Under the pieces are notes generated by a model. It did no database searches and was not told the origin of the DNA. It was given only the letters and a program-made list of their open reading frames with translations. A DNA stretch of 64,000 nt from the NCBI GenBank assembly GCA_019120295.1, contig DWVI01000011.1:1-64000 (forward strand), in the 5' to 3' direction. Made by a program: the position numbers and the translations under genes. Shown one piece after another: positions 7,016 through 17,676 of this stretch (positions are counted from its first letter, which is position 1; each line of letters begins with the position of its first letter). The stretch comes from Candidatus Onthoplasma faecipullorum. Its GTDB lineage: Bacteria; Bacillota; Clostridia; Christensenellales; UBA1242.

Positions 7016-9258
7016 CTTTTTCCGCTTGTGATTTCATTATTTATCAAATTTATTAAATAATCTTTTGGACGAATTGTTATTTCTTCATATAAATCGTCAC
7101 TTTTAACGATGTAGGTTATTTCTTCATAGTTGAATATGTCTTTATCAGTTATTTCAATCACTTTTGAAGTGTCATTGATAGTTGAAAGTACTTCTTCTTT
7201 ATCTGTTCTCTTAATTACAACATACTCCTTTGATTTTAAAGCGGTAAAACTTATTTTAGCACCGCTTTTACTGAGTTCAGATGTTAAACCTATGCTGTTA
7301 GTTATATTGTTATCCTGCGGTGGGTTGCTAGATTTAAAATAATCATATAAAATGTACCTTGGTAAATTTGTTGTAGGGGAGACAATTCTATGATTTTCTT
7401 CCGCTTCAATTCTATCATATGGGAGTTTCTCAACATCGCTAGGGACTTCAAAATCGATTGGTTTACTGTTTTGATACAACTGAGAAAAAATTCGTTTATT
7501 GATTTCAGTTGGTTCAACAGAACTATACATATTATTTGGTAAACCATTATCCTTTATATTTGCTATCCAAGTGATTAGTGCGTGTTCGGTGGTGTAAGAA
7601 ACATTATACAAATCGGTGTTATTTTCACCATTTGAAGCAGTGCCTGTTTTGCTAGCAACTGGTAGGGCAAGCGAATTTAAACGTTTAGCGGTGCCGGTTT
7701 TTGCTGAATCTTTTAACATATCAGTTAGTAGGAAACAGTCTTCGTCTGTAAAGCTTTTAACCGAGTAATCGTCATGCGAGTAAATAATGTTTCCGTCTTT
7801 ATCCTTTATTTTACTAATAAAAGAGAGTGGTCTATAAGTTCCATAATTTGCAATGCAAGTATAGGCGGATAGTAAATCAAGTAAGGTTACACCATTTTTA
7901 ACGCTACCTAGGGCAAGCGAGAGATTTAAATCTGAATTATCTATATTTATTCCTAAATTTGATAAGGTTTCTTTTGCTTTAATCGTGCCAACATAGTCAA
8001 GCGCTTTAACTGCTGGAATATTTAACGATTCACTTATTGCTTCACGCGTTGAAACATATCCATGATAAGTTTTATCTGCATTCTCTGGTGAATAGCCATT
8101 ATAGTTTATTGGTTCGTCTAAAATTTGTGTTGCAGGCGTCAATATATTGTGTATTATACAAGGTAAATACACTGCAAGTGGTTTAAGTGTCGATGCCGGT
8201 TGACGTTTCATATTATGCAAGTCATATGGACTATTTACGTAATATGCTTTAATATGTCCGTCTAAATTTGCTAAAATTGTAACGCTATCAAGGTCGATAT
8301 TCTTACTATTTTCACTTTCAGCAATAACTGAATTATTGGCGTTTATAATGTCTTTTTGAAGGTTATTATCTTTAAACGTTATTATCTCATATTTTTTATT
8401 TATTAGGTCGCGTTCATTTAAATTTAATAATTTGCACGCTTCATATATCGCTTCTTCTTCGTATGTAAAATCAAATTCTATATTATCAGAAACAACTATA
8501 TCAGTGTTTAACACATCAATATATTCTTCTTCTGTTATGTCACCAGCATCAAGCATAAACTTTGCCACCAAATTTTTGCGTTCATTGCAATTTTCACTGT
8601 TGTTACGTGGTGAATATTTTGCAGGTGATTTTATAAGGCCTGCTAAGCAACAACTTTCATTTAGCGTTAAATCTTTTGCTGATTTGTTAAAGTAAATTTG
8701 ACTTGCATTTTCAATCCCGTAGGCATTAGAGCCAAAGTAGATTGTGTTTAAGTACATTTCCAAAATTTCGTCTTTTGAAAATTCTTTTTCCATTTTATGA
8801 GCAAGCACTAATTCTTTAATTTTGCGTGAGTAGGTTTTTTCGTTGCTAAGAAGAGCATTTTTAATTAGTTGTTGGCTAATTGTTGAAGCACCTTGCGATT
8901 TCGAGCCGTTTTTCATGTTCACTAAACTTGCCTTAACAATACGTTTAATATCAAAACCTGGGTGAGAGTAGAAACGTTTGTCTTCCGTGTCTATAAATGC
9001 ATTTTTAACATACTCAGGAAGAGTTTCAATTTCAACAATAGAGCGGTTTGTGTTATATAGGGTAGTTTCTTCGCCGTCTAATGAATAAACTTTAACGCCG
9101 TTATTTAAACTTGTGAGCGCGTCAACATCTAATTGATATTTATTATACACAACGCCTATGGCTATTCCTGCACTAATAAAAAACAGGCTTACAAATAAGC
9201 AAATTACAATTACCACTTTCTTAAATATATGATTTTTGCCTGATTTTTTTTCTTCCAC
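7000..9258 (-). CDS. Class A penicillin-binding protein (PBP1A type)
   Basis: A bifunctional peptidoglycan synthase of 752 residues. It has a cytoplasmic N-terminus, one membrane anchor (about 14-35), a GT51 glycosyltransferase domain (EDKRFYSHPGFDIKR and GASTISQQLIKN, about 60-240), and a transpeptidase domain with SxxK (PASTLKP, near 354), SLN (SESLNIP, near 409) and KTGT (SKTGTAS, near 536). The C-terminus has a short beta-rich extension. The start codon is GTG at 9258. It is the only minus-strand gene among plus-strand genes from 4.5 to 17.5 kb and shares its 5' intergenic region with miaB. Confidence 0.93.
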   Translation of the reverse strand: MEEKKSGKNHIFKKVVIVICLFVSLFFISAGIAIGVVYNKYQLDVDALTSLNNGVKVYSLDGEETTLYNTNRSIVEIETLPEYVKNAFIDTEDKRFYSHPGFDIKRIVKASLVNMKNGSKSQGASTISQQLIKNALLSNEKTYSRKIKELVLAHKMEKEFSKDEILEMYLNTIYFGSNAYGIENASQIYFNKSAKDLTLNESCCLAGLIKSPAKYSPRNNSENCNERKNLVAKFMLDAGDITEEEYIDVLNTDIVVSDNIEFDFTYEEEAIYEACKLLNLNERDLINKKYEIITFKDNNLQKDIINANNSVIAESENSKNIDLDSVTILANLDGHIKAYYVNSPYDLHNMKRQPASTLKPLAVYLPCIIHNILTPATQILDEPINYNGYSPENADKTYHGYVSTREAISESLNIPAVKALDYVGTIKAKETLSNLGINIDNSDLNLSLALGSVKNGVTLLDLLSAYTCIANYGTYRPLSFISKIKDKDGNIIYSHDDYSVKSFTDEDCFLLTDMLKDSAKTGTAKRLNSLALPVASKTGTASNGENNTDLYNVSYTTEHALITWIANIKDNGLPNNMYSSVEPTEINKRIFSQLYQNSKPIDFEVPSDVEKLPYDRIEAEENHRIVSPTTNLPRYILYDYFKSSNPPQDNNITNSIGLTSELSKSGAKISFTALKSKEYVVIKRTDKEEVLSTINDTSKVIEITDKDIFNYEEITYIVKSDDLYEEITIRPKDYLINLINNEITSGKRKWFV

Positions 9259-9311
9259 CTTTTTATTATTTGCAAAAACGTGTAATTTATGGCAAAAAAA
9301 GCAAAATTTAG

Positions 9312-9340
9312 TTGAAAAATATACTATTTTATATTACAAT
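9312..9340 (+). promoter_or_regulatory. miaB promoter, predicted leaderless
   Basis: TTGAAA (9312-9317), exactly 17 nt, TACAAT (9335-9340), then 6 nt to the miaB ATG at 9347. No Shine-Dalgarno sequence can fit. Confidence 0.7.
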
Positions 9341-9346
9341 ATAAAA

Positions 9347-10672
9347 ATGAGTTACTTTGAGAATAAATTGTACCATGTGGTTACATATGGTTGCCAAATG
9401 AATGTGCACGAATCTGAAAAAATTCGTGGTATTTTATCAACACTTGGCATGCTAGAAACAGAAGATATTGACAAGGCAAATGTCGTTGTTTTTAACACCT
9501 GTTGCATACGTGAAGGTGCGGAAGATAGGGCGTATAATAACATTGCAGCGCTTAAAAAATCTAAGCAGAAGGACCCAAGCAAAATAATTGTTGTTTGCGG
9601 TTGTATGTCTCAACAAAAAAATGGAAAATACAATCTTAAAACTCGCTTGCCTTTTGTTGACGTCGTAATCGGCACGCACAATATCAATATGCTTGCTGAA
9701 TATTTAAAAAAGCGTGTAGAAACAGGTAAACGCGTTTTTGAAATTATTGATAAACCTACTGCTGATATGGACGGTGGCCGTTGCATACGTGACGACAAAA
9801 TCAACGCGTATGTAAACATCATTTATGGTTGCAATAAATTTTGCACATATTGCATTGTGCCATATGTTAGGGGAAGGGAAATGAGTAGACCCCTTCGCGA
9901 AATCTATCAAGAAGTACGCGATTTAGTGCAAAATCAAGGCTATAAGTATATAACTTTGCTTGGACAAAATGTCAATTCATATGGAAAAGATTTAAAAGAA
10001 AAATCTAGTTTTTCCGTTCTTTTGAAGGCACTATGCCAAATAGAAGGGGACTTTAAAATAAAGTTTATGACGTCGCACCCTATGGACTTTACTGACGACG
10101 TAATTCAAGTTATGAAAACAGAACCGAAAGTCGCAAAAGCCTTGCATCTACCAGTGCAATCTGGTAGCAGTTCCATACTTGAAAAAATGAATAGGCATTA
10201 TGACATTAAGCATTATATGACGATTATTAAAAAGTTAAAGCGTGCCATTCCAAATATTTCACTATCAACTGATATTATAGTTGGTTTCCCTGGTGAAACA
10301 GAAAAAGATTTTAATTTAACCCTTAAATTACTAAAAAAGGTTAAATACGACCAAGTGTTTGCGTTTATGTATTCACCTAGGAGTGGAACGCCTGCTGCCA
10401 CTTTTCTCGACCAAGTTCCAGACGACGTTAAAAATAAGCGCATAAACAAACTTTTGCGCCTTCAAAAACTAATTCAAAAGGAGCAAACAAAAAAGTATTT
10501 TAAAAAGACTTATGATTGTTTGATTAGGTTGGAGCACGGTGTTGCTGTTGGTATTACCGACGGTGGCAAGGAAATATACATTCCAAACTATAAATATTCC
10601 AACCAAAACTATTTTGCAAAGGTGCAAGTGGAAGATATTAGAAACCATAAATTGTCCGGAGTGATTAAATGA
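9347..10672 (+). CDS. miaB: tRNA-2-methylthio-N6-dimethylallyladenosine synthase
   Basis: MiaB is a radical-SAM methylthiotransferase that converts i6A37 to ms2i6A37 in tRNA. The N-terminal UPF0004 domain has its cluster cysteines (YGCQMNVHESEK, FNTCCIREGAE, CGCMSQQ). The radical-SAM motif is CNKFCTYC in GCNKFCTYCIVPYVRG, and a TRAM domain ends the 441-residue protein. An upstream in-frame start at 9236 would overlap the PBP gene and add residues foreign to the family; the ATG at 9347 is next to a good promoter. miaB is followed by mutS with a 4-nt overlap. miaA, which makes its substrate, lies three genes downstream. Confidence 0.95.
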   Translation: MSYFENKLYHVVTYGCQMNVHESEKIRGILSTLGMLETEDIDKANVVVFNTCCIREGAEDRAYNNIAALKKSKQKDPSKIIVVCGCMSQQKNGKYNLKTRLPFVDVVIGTHNINMLAEYLKKRVETGKRVFEIIDKPTADMDGGRCIRDDKINAYVNIIYGCNKFCTYCIVPYVRGREMSRPLREIYQEVRDLVQNQGYKYITLLGQNVNSYGKDLKEKSSFSVLLKALCQIEGDFKIKFMTSHPMDFTDDVIQVMKTEPKVAKALHLPVQSGSSSILEKMNRHYDIKHYMTIIKKLKRAIPNISLSTDIIVGFPGETEKDFNLTLKLLKKVKYDQVFAFMYSPRSGTPAATFLDQVPDDVKNKRINKLLRLQKLIQKEQTKKYFKKTYDCLIRLEHGVAVGITDGGKEIYIPNYKYSNQNYFAKVQVEDIRNHKLSGVIK

Positions 10673-13236
10673 CAACTAAACCAAAGAAAGAAAAAGATAA
10701 AGAGTCAGCAGTTATAAAACAATTTTATGCAATCAAAGAGCAATACCGCGATTGCATCATATTTTTTAGACTTGGCGATTTTTACGAGATGTTTTGTGAA
10801 GATGCAATAGTTGGTAGCAAGGAATTAGACCTAACACTAACTGGTAAAAGTTGTGGGCTTGAAGAGCGAGCACCTATGTGTGGTGTTCCTTATCATAGTT
10901 ATGAAAGTTATGCCGAAAAATTAGTTAAAAAAGGTTACAAAGTTGCTATCTGTGAGCAAACGCCAAACATAGTAGATAAAATTGTGCAACGCGAAGTTGT
11001 GCGAGTTATAACACCAGGAACACTTATTGATTCGTCCATGCTAACGGATAAATCAAATTCATACATGATGTGTGTATACAAGCAAAAAAATGCAGTTGCA
11101 TACGCATATGCTGATTTGTCAACTGGTGAAGTTGCAGTGGGTGAGTATGAAGGCACAAACGCAATCAATTATATAAACGACCAAATTGTAAGAATTGTGC
11201 CAAGTGAAATTATATGTAATAATGAAGTTATAGAAATTTCAAAAGATTTGCCTTGTGTTGAGCGTAAAGATTTTAAACTTAACCTTTATTACGATTGGGC
11301 TTTTAACTATTCAAACGCGGAAAGACGAGTGTTGAAGCAATATTCGCTTTCGTCTTTGTATGGTTACGATTTTGATAGTAAAAATTGTGTTATTGCTGTT
11401 GGTGCACTGCTTGAATATTTTAACGAAACACAAATGCGTGATTTAAAACACATGCGCATGCCAAAACTAATTCGTGACGACCAATTTATGTATATTGACA
11501 CAAACACCAGACGCAACCTTGAAATTGAAGCATCTATGCGAGACGGTAGCAAATATGCAACACTTTTATGGGTGTTAGACAACACTTGCACAGCAGGTGG
11601 AGCACGTCTTCTTCGTTCATGGGTTAGATTGCCACTTCAAAATAAGGTGGAGATTGAAGCAAGGCAAGATATGGTACAAGCATTAACCATAAATTCAACG
11701 GTTAGGGCGGAATTAAAATTAGCGCTTGACGGCATACAAGATATTGAGCGTATAGTTGGTAAAATTTCGTATGGTAACGTAACGCCAAGAGATTGCCTTG
11801 CACTAGCAAATTCATTAACTAACGCGCCAAAAGTTAAAGATGCATTAAATGCAACAAATCAAAAAGGTTTGATGGAACTAGCAGATAAGTTGGTGGACAC
11901 AACCGCCTTAACCAATCTAATTTTCCAAGCAATAGATAGTGAACCACCAGCAGTATTAAAAGACGGCGGTTACATTAGAGATGGTTTTAATAAAGAGTTG
12001 GACGAGCAACGCCACATGAAAGAAATTGTTGAGCGTGATATTATAAACATGCAGGAAAGTGAGCGTCAAACAACAGGTATTAAAAATTTAAAAATAGGTT
12101 ATAACAAGGTTTATGGCTATTATATTGAAGTTAATAAGTCTATGACTGAGTATGTACCTTTTAATTATATTAGAAAGCAAACCGTTTCAAATAATGAACG
12201 TTATATCACTGAGCAATTAAAAAATTACGAAGAAAAGATTTTAAACAGCCGTGAAAACGCGTTAAAGTTAGAAGAACAAATCTACACAGGAATTAAAGAA
12301 CAACTAAAAAATAACACTGTAACATTGCAACAGATTGCAACGGCAATTTCAACTGCTGATTGTATATTCTCGCTTGCAACAGTTGCTTGTGCAAACGATT
12401 ATGTTCGCCCACAAATGCTAGACACACGCGAGATAGAAATAACAGCAGGAAGGCACCCAGTGGTAGAACGCATTTTAAAGAATGCGGACTTTATTCCAAA
12501 TGATTGTAGTTTAAATGATTCAACTGATAGAACTATGATTTTAACAGGTCCAAATATGGCAGGCAAGTCAACGTATATGCGTCAAGTTGCACTTATAACA
12601 TACATGGCACATATTGGTAGTTTTGTACCTGCGAGTTCAGCAAAAATAGGCATTGTTGATAGAATATTTACGCGTATTGGCGCTAGTGACGATTTAGCAG
12701 TGGGTCAATCAACGTTTATGGTTGAAATGATTGAAGTTTCAAACATATTAAACTACGCAACAAACAATAGCCTAATTATACTAGACGAAGTTGGTAGGGG
12801 AACAAGCACGTATGACGGACTTTCAATTGCTTGGTCTGTGGTTGAATATTTATCTAAACACTTAAAGGCAAAAACCCTTTTTGCCACTCACTATCACGAA
12901 TTGATGCAATTAGAAGGTAAGTTTGAAGGCGTGAAAAATTACTGCATTTCAATTAAAGAAGTTGGCGGAAGATTGGTATTTTTGCGTCGTATTATGCGCG
13001 GAAGTGCAACAAAGAGTTATGGTATTGAAGTTGCTAGCCTTGCAGGTCTTCCTAAGTCTGTTATTGAACGCGCCAAGGAATTGATAGTTGAAATGACTGA
13101 AAATAAAGAAAGAAACCTTGAAGCAGGCAACTCAAATAGCGAGATAATTAACATCTTAAAGGAAATCAATATAAATAATATGACACCTATGTCTGCTTTT
13201 GAAACACTTTCACACTTAATCGAACTTACAAAATAA
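10669..13236 (+). CDS. mutS: DNA mismatch repair protein MutS
   Basis: MutS recognises mismatches and recruits MutL. The mismatch-binding N-terminus has the Phe-X-Glu motif within RLGDFYEMF, followed by connector, lever and clamp domains. The ATPase has Walker A GPNMAGKST (near residue 627), a Walker B-type LIILDEVGRGTSTYDG, and FATHYHEL. The 855-residue length is normal. The start overlaps the miaB stop (ATGA) and has a CGGAG site, so the genes are translationally coupled. It is co-directional with mutL 115 nt downstream. Confidence 0.97.
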   Translation: MTTKPKKEKDKESAVIKQFYAIKEQYRDCIIFFRLGDFYEMFCEDAIVGSKELDLTLTGKSCGLEERAPMCGVPYHSYESYAEKLVKKGYKVAICEQTPNIVDKIVQREVVRVITPGTLIDSSMLTDKSNSYMMCVYKQKNAVAYAYADLSTGEVAVGEYEGTNAINYINDQIVRIVPSEIICNNEVIEISKDLPCVERKDFKLNLYYDWAFNYSNAERRVLKQYSLSSLYGYDFDSKNCVIAVGALLEYFNETQMRDLKHMRMPKLIRDDQFMYIDTNTRRNLEIEASMRDGSKYATLLWVLDNTCTAGGARLLRSWVRLPLQNKVEIEARQDMVQALTINSTVRAELKLALDGIQDIERIVGKISYGNVTPRDCLALANSLTNAPKVKDALNATNQKGLMELADKLVDTTALTNLIFQAIDSEPPAVLKDGGYIRDGFNKELDEQRHMKEIVERDIINMQESERQTTGIKNLKIGYNKVYGYYIEVNKSMTEYVPFNYIRKQTVSNNERYITEQLKNYEEKILNSRENALKLEEQIYTGIKEQLKNNTVTLQQIATAISTADCIFSLATVACANDYVRPQMLDTREIEITAGRHPVVERILKNADFIPNDCSLNDSTDRTMILTGPNMAGKSTYMRQVALITYMAHIGSFVPASSAKIGIVDRIFTRIGASDDLAVGQSTFMVEMIEVSNILNYATNNSLIILDEVGRGTSTYDGLSIAWSVVEYLSKHLKAKTLFATHYHELMQLEGKFEGVKNYCISIKEVGGRLVFLRRIMRGSATKSYGIEVASLAGLPKSVIERAKELIVEMTENKERNLEAGNSNSEIINILKEININNMTPMSAFETLSHLIELTK

Positions 13237-13351
13237 TTAAAACAAAAGTTTAGTTATAATAAAAATTCATTATATTAGAGCGCTTTAATGATATACGCGA
13301 ACTTAAATAGGAAAATTGAAACATTAAAAAACTTAAAAATTAAGGAAAATT

Positions 13352-15274
13352 ATGGCGATAAATATTCTAGATAGCATGATAATCAATCGGATTTCGGCAG
13401 GAGAAGTGGTCGAAAGCCCTTTTTCAATCGTAAAAGAACTTGTTGATAATTCACTTGATGCAGGTGCAGATAAAATCACTATTGAAATAAAAGATGGTGG
13501 TATTGACCAAATAATAGTAAAAGATAATGGAAAAGGTATTGATTTTAATGATATCAAAAAAGCGTTTTTGCCACATGCCACAAGTAAAATTAGTTCAATT
13601 GATGACCTTGATAACATCTCAACCTTAGGTTTTAGGGGAGAAGCGTTAGCAAGTATTTCAAACGTAAGCCAAACAAGTATAATAACTAAAACTGAAAATG
13701 AAGATTGTGCCTACACTTTGGAAGTAAACGGCGGAACTTTTGGCGAAATTGAGCCAAGCATGGCTGAAAACGGTACAAAAATAACCGTTTTGAATTTATT
13801 TTATAACACACCTGCAAGGCGTAAATTTTTAAGAAAACCAAAAACAGAAGAAAGCCAAATTACAAATATAGTTGCGCGTTACATCTTAGCAAACCCAAAT
13901 ATTAGTTTTAAATATGTTGCAGACGGCAAAACTATTTATTCAACAAAGGGTAACACACTTTTGGACGCTATAAAATGTGTGTATGGCGACGAGATAGCAC
14001 AAAATATTATGCCTATTGAAAAAACTGATGGCAATATAACTATCAGCGGATATGTTTCCAAAATCGGTTTTTCGCGTCCAAACACAACATATCAAACTCT
14101 TATGATAAATTCACGTTATGTAATAGACGAAATTGTTTCAAAAGCGGTTTATATGGCGCAAGAAGAGTATTTAATGACACGTCAATTCCCATTTTACGTT
14201 TTGAATTTAAATATGCCAAATGTGGAAGTTGATGTGAACGTGCACCCAAGCAAATTGAATGTTAAATTTGCTAGTCCTAGTAAGATTTACGACCTTGTTT
14301 ATTCAGCAACACGTAGCGCGATTTATAGAGCAATAAATCCAAGCGTTGCAAGTTCAACAACATCTAATCCGCTTATAAATACTGAAAATATTGAAGAAGT
14401 TAGCATTGAACCTAATACAAAGTCTAGTGCAAGTGAATCAGTAAACGTTAAACCAACTGAATACACACCTATAACAGTGTTTGACTTAAAAACACACCTA
14501 GACGAAGAAAGCACAATTTATTCAACTCCAATAAAAGAACCACAAATCCTATCATTAAAGCAAAACGTTGAAGAAAGTCAATTTGATAGTTCGTATACAA
14601 ACGCAGTAAATCAAAATTTAATTCAACCAACTAAAGCAAATCAAATAAATCAAGAGCAACAAGTAACTCAAACCAACGAGTACAAAAACGTTGAAGATTT
14701 TGCAGATTTCAAGATAATAGGGGAGTTGTTTAACGAATTTTTGGTCCTTGAAAAGAATGACAAAATGTTGTTACTAGATTTCCATGCTGGTCATGAAAGG
14801 CTTAATTACGATAAATTCACACGTATGATTGAAAATAGAAATCTTATAATACAAGATTTATTAGTGCCATATGTTCAATCAATGACACCGCAAGAAGTTG
14901 ATTTTATTATGGAATTAAAACAAGATTTATATGACTTAGGCTTTGATGTTGATAGATTTTCAGATAATAAAATCGTTATAAATTCTATTCCTATGCAGTT
15001 AAAGGATATAAATTTAAAAGACTTTGTGGACGACCTTATTCACGATATGAAAAATCTTCGCCCTAGCATGAATAATGAGATAAGGCACTATTTAATGCAA
15101 AAGGCGTGTAAGTCTAGCGTAAAGTCTGGTATGACGTTAAGCGAGATGGAAATTAAAGAACTTCTTAAAAATTTAAATTTAAACCACCCGGTGTTATTAT
15201 GCCCACATGGTCGCCCAGTGGTAACAGTTATAACGCGTGCACAAATAGAAAAGTGGTTTAAACGCATCGTTTAA
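13352..15274 (+). CDS. mutL: DNA mismatch repair endonuclease MutL
   Basis: The GHKL ATPase half has the usual motifs (SAGEVVESP, ELVDNSLDAGA, DNGKGI, TLGFRGEAL). A linker of low complexity (about 330-450) joins it to the dimerisation domain. The C-terminal domain has the metal-dependent nicking motifs: DFHAGHERLNYDK (family consensus DQHAxHERxxYE, with Phe for Gln), ACKSSVKSG, CPHGRP and the terminal FKR. This indicates a MutL that nicks DNA itself, as expected in bacteria without MutH. An AAGGA site precedes the ATG. Length 640 residues, normal. Confidence 0.95.
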   Translation: MAINILDSMIINRISAGEVVESPFSIVKELVDNSLDAGADKITIEIKDGGIDQIIVKDNGKGIDFNDIKKAFLPHATSKISSIDDLDNISTLGFRGEALASISNVSQTSIITKTENEDCAYTLEVNGGTFGEIEPSMAENGTKITVLNLFYNTPARRKFLRKPKTEESQITNIVARYILANPNISFKYVADGKTIYSTKGNTLLDAIKCVYGDEIAQNIMPIEKTDGNITISGYVSKIGFSRPNTTYQTLMINSRYVIDEIVSKAVYMAQEEYLMTRQFPFYVLNLNMPNVEVDVNVHPSKLNVKFASPSKIYDLVYSATRSAIYRAINPSVASSTTSNPLINTENIEEVSIEPNTKSSASESVNVKPTEYTPITVFDLKTHLDEESTIYSTPIKEPQILSLKQNVEESQFDSSYTNAVNQNLIQPTKANQINQEQQVTQTNEYKNVEDFADFKIIGELFNEFLVLEKNDKMLLLDFHAGHERLNYDKFTRMIENRNLIIQDLLVPYVQSMTPQEVDFIMELKQDLYDLGFDVDRFSDNKIVINSIPMQLKDINLKDFVDDLIHDMKNLRPSMNNEIRHYLMQKACKSSVKSGMTLSEMEIKELLKNLNLNHPVLLCPHGRPVVTVITRAQIEKWFKRIV

Positions 15275-15379
15275 TTAGTTATAAATGAATTAAAATGTTT
15301 TGCAAACTTAGAATTTCATACATCAAATTTTCTTTTGTTTTAAAGTTGATTTGATAATTAGATAAGAACGTTTAAAAAT

Positions 15380-16282
15380 ATGAAAAAAGTTGTTATTATA
15401 ACAGGGCTTACAGGAAGTGGAAAGAGTGCGCTTGCTATGAAACTATGCAAAGAGTATTCTGGTGAGATTATTTCTGCTGATAGCGTCCAAATATACAAAA
15501 GGTTAGACATTGGAAGTGCAAAAGCAAGTAAAGCGGAAATGTCTAGTGTTTCACATCATTTGATAGACATATTAAATTTTGATGAAACTTTTAATGTTAG
15601 TGAATTTATAACATTATGCTCTGATGCTTTAAATAAAATTGTTTTTAATGGTCATATCCCTTTTATAGTAGGGGGGACGGGGCTATATGTCAAAGCATTG
15701 GTTGAAGGTTATAACTTTTCTAATGCGGTAGGGCACGAAGATTTTAGAAGAGAATGCGAAGATTTGGCAATCGAAAATGGTAATATTGCTGTATGGAATA
15801 AACTAAACGAATTAAACCCAGAAAAGGCAAAAGCGGTACACCCAAACAACCTAAAACGCGTGATTAGATATTTAGAGATAGAAATGTTTGGTGAAGAAAA
15901 GAAAAAACAAGAGTCAATTTTAAAAGATTATGACGTTTTATGTTTGGGAATTATTGATGATAGAGAAAAGATTTACGACAAAATAAATAAGCGTGTTGAG
16001 GAAATGATAAAGTTAGGGTTAGAACAAGAAGTTAGTGCTTTAATTAAAAGTGGGGCAAAGCGTGAAGACCAGTCAATGAACACAATAGGCTATAAAGAGT
16101 GGTTTGATTATTTTGAAGGCAAAGTTACATTAGAAAGAACAATTGAACTAATAAAACAACATAGCCGAAATTATTGCAAAAGGCAACTGACTTTTTTAAA
16201 GACCATTCCAAACATACAACTTGTCAATTTAAAAGAAGGAGAAGAAAAAATTAGGGAGTTTTTAAATGATAGAAATAAATAA
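15380..16282 (+). CDS. miaA: tRNA dimethylallyltransferase
   Basis: MiaA adds a dimethylallyl group to A37 of tRNAs reading UNN codons, the first step completed by MiaB. The P-loop is GLTGSGKSALA (residue 3 of the usual GPTxxGKT is Leu-Thr rather than Pro-Thr), with SADSVQIYKRLDIGSAK and the tRNA-contacting QSMNTIGYKE. The length of 300 residues is typical. No clear Shine-Dalgarno sequence lies upstream. Its last 17 nt overlap the next gene, which suggests co-transcription. Confidence 0.95.
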   Translation: MKKVVIITGLTGSGKSALAMKLCKEYSGEIISADSVQIYKRLDIGSAKASKAEMSSVSHHLIDILNFDETFNVSEFITLCSDALNKIVFNGHIPFIVGGTGLYVKALVEGYNFSNAVGHEDFRRECEDLAIENGNIAVWNKLNELNPEKAKAVHPNNLKRVIRYLEIEMFGEEKKKQESILKDYDVLCLGIIDDREKIYDKINKRVEEMIKLGLEQEVSALIKSGAKREDQSMNTIGYKEWFDYFEGKVTLERTIELIKQHSRNYCKRQLTFLKTIPNIQLVNLKEGEEKIREFLNDRNK

Positions 16283-17510
16283 CAGGGTTTTAACATTGAT
16301 AAATGAATGTGAGAAAACTTGCAAAAATGAATTCGAAGAAATTTCTCGCATTGAATTTGAAAACCAATTAAAGGTTTTAAACGCCTTTAATAAAAATCGT
16401 ATACAAGCATTCCATTTTATAGGAAGCAGTGGTTATGGTCATAACGATATAGGAAAAGAGAAAATATCAGATGTTTTTAAGGATATTTTTCACACTGAGT
16501 CGGCATTCGTTTCTCCACTTATCAGTTGTGGCACAGAAGCAATAAGCCACACCTTGTTGGGTATTTTGCGCCCTAATGACACAATGTTATGTATTTCAGG
16601 AACCCCTTACGACACATTAAAAAACATAATCTTTGGTGTTGAAGGTAAGGACGTAGGTTCTCTTAAAGATTACGGCATAAAATATGAAGAAATTGATTTA
16701 GTAAACAACGATTTTGATATACCAAGTATTGAAAAGGCAATAAAAAAATATTCACCAAAAATGGTATACATTCAACGTTCACGTGGATATTCGTTAAGAA
16801 ACGCGCTAAGCATTGCCCAAATTGAAAGGGCAATAAAGGCAGTGAAAAAACTAACTAACGCTTATATCGTGGTTGATAACTGCTATGGCGAGTTCACTGA
16901 AACCTTAGAGCCAACCGACGTTGGGGCAGACTTAGTTGTTGGTTCACTACTTAAAAACATGGGTGGTGGAATTGCACCAACAGGCGGATACCTTGCTGGC
17001 AAAGAAGAACTTATTGAACAAATAATCTATAAAATGATGAGCCCAGCGCTTGGGGCAGATAATGGTTCGTATGAGCCGGGGTATAAGGCGTTTTTTGAAG
17101 GAGTGTTTGTTTCGCCACACGTTGTTGCAGAAGCAAAAAAGGTTGTAGTACTTGCTAGCGCATGTTTAAATAAATTAGGTTATGAAACTATCCCTAAATT
17201 AGGAGATAATTTAAGTGACATCGTTAGCTGTATAAAATTTAACGATAAAAATAAACTAATTGATTTCACGCGTGCTATTCAGTACGCTAGCGCCATTGAT
17301 AGCGACTCCGTTTTAGAAGCAGGCGAAATGGACGGTTACGACGACCTTATCATTATGGCGAGCGGAAGTTTTAACCAGGGTAGTAGTATTGAATTAAGTT
17401 GCGATGGACCAATGCGCGAACCATACGCAGGCTTCCTTCAAGGCTCCCTTAGTTATGCTCATGGTAAAATTGGGCTAATGAACGCAATCAGTGCAATTAT
17501 TGATAAATAG
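16266..17510 (+). CDS. YnbB-like PLP-dependent enzyme (methionine gamma-lyase family)
   Basis: This 414-residue protein matches the YnbB group of fold-type I PLP enzymes, often labelled methionine gamma-lyase family or aluminium resistance protein. It has the small-domain start (FHFIGSSGYGHNDIGKE), an Asp that should bind the PLP ring (IVVDNCYGEF), and the Schiff-base lysine in VVGSLLKNMGGG. The precise substrate is not known. In B. subtilis ynbB also lies close to miaA, with hfq and hflX between; here those two are absent and ynbB overlaps miaA by 17 nt. AGGGAG serves as its ribosome binding site. Confidence 0.85.
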   Translation: MIEINNRVLTLINECEKTCKNEFEEISRIEFENQLKVLNAFNKNRIQAFHFIGSSGYGHNDIGKEKISDVFKDIFHTESAFVSPLISCGTEAISHTLLGILRPNDTMLCISGTPYDTLKNIIFGVEGKDVGSLKDYGIKYEEIDLVNNDFDIPSIEKAIKKYSPKMVYIQRSRGYSLRNALSIAQIERAIKAVKKLTNAYIVVDNCYGEFTETLEPTDVGADLVVGSLLKNMGGGIAPTGGYLAGKEELIEQIIYKMMSPALGADNGSYEPGYKAFFEGVFVSPHVVAEAKKVVVLASACLNKLGYETIPKLGDNLSDIVSCIKFNDKNKLIDFTRAIQYASAIDSDSVLEAGEMDGYDDLIIMASGSFNQGSSIELSCDGPMREPYAGFLQGSLSYAHGKIGLMNAISAIIDK

Positions 17511-17582
17511 ATAATAAATTGCTTAGATGAAAGTTATGTGCAAAATATTAGGGCAGAGTGTAATTATCCGTATTAGAGTATA

Positions 17583-17609
17583 TGAGAGTTAAACCAACTC
17601 TCATTTTTT
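17583..17609 (+). terminator. Intrinsic terminator of the miaA-ynbB transcript
   Basis: TGAGAGTT (17583-17590), loop AAACC, AACTCTCA (17596-17603), followed by six T. Confidence 0.9.
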
Positions 17610-17676
17610 ATAATTATAATTCATAAATTTGAGCGATATGCCAGAATAATTACATACAGTTACATAAAAAAGTGTG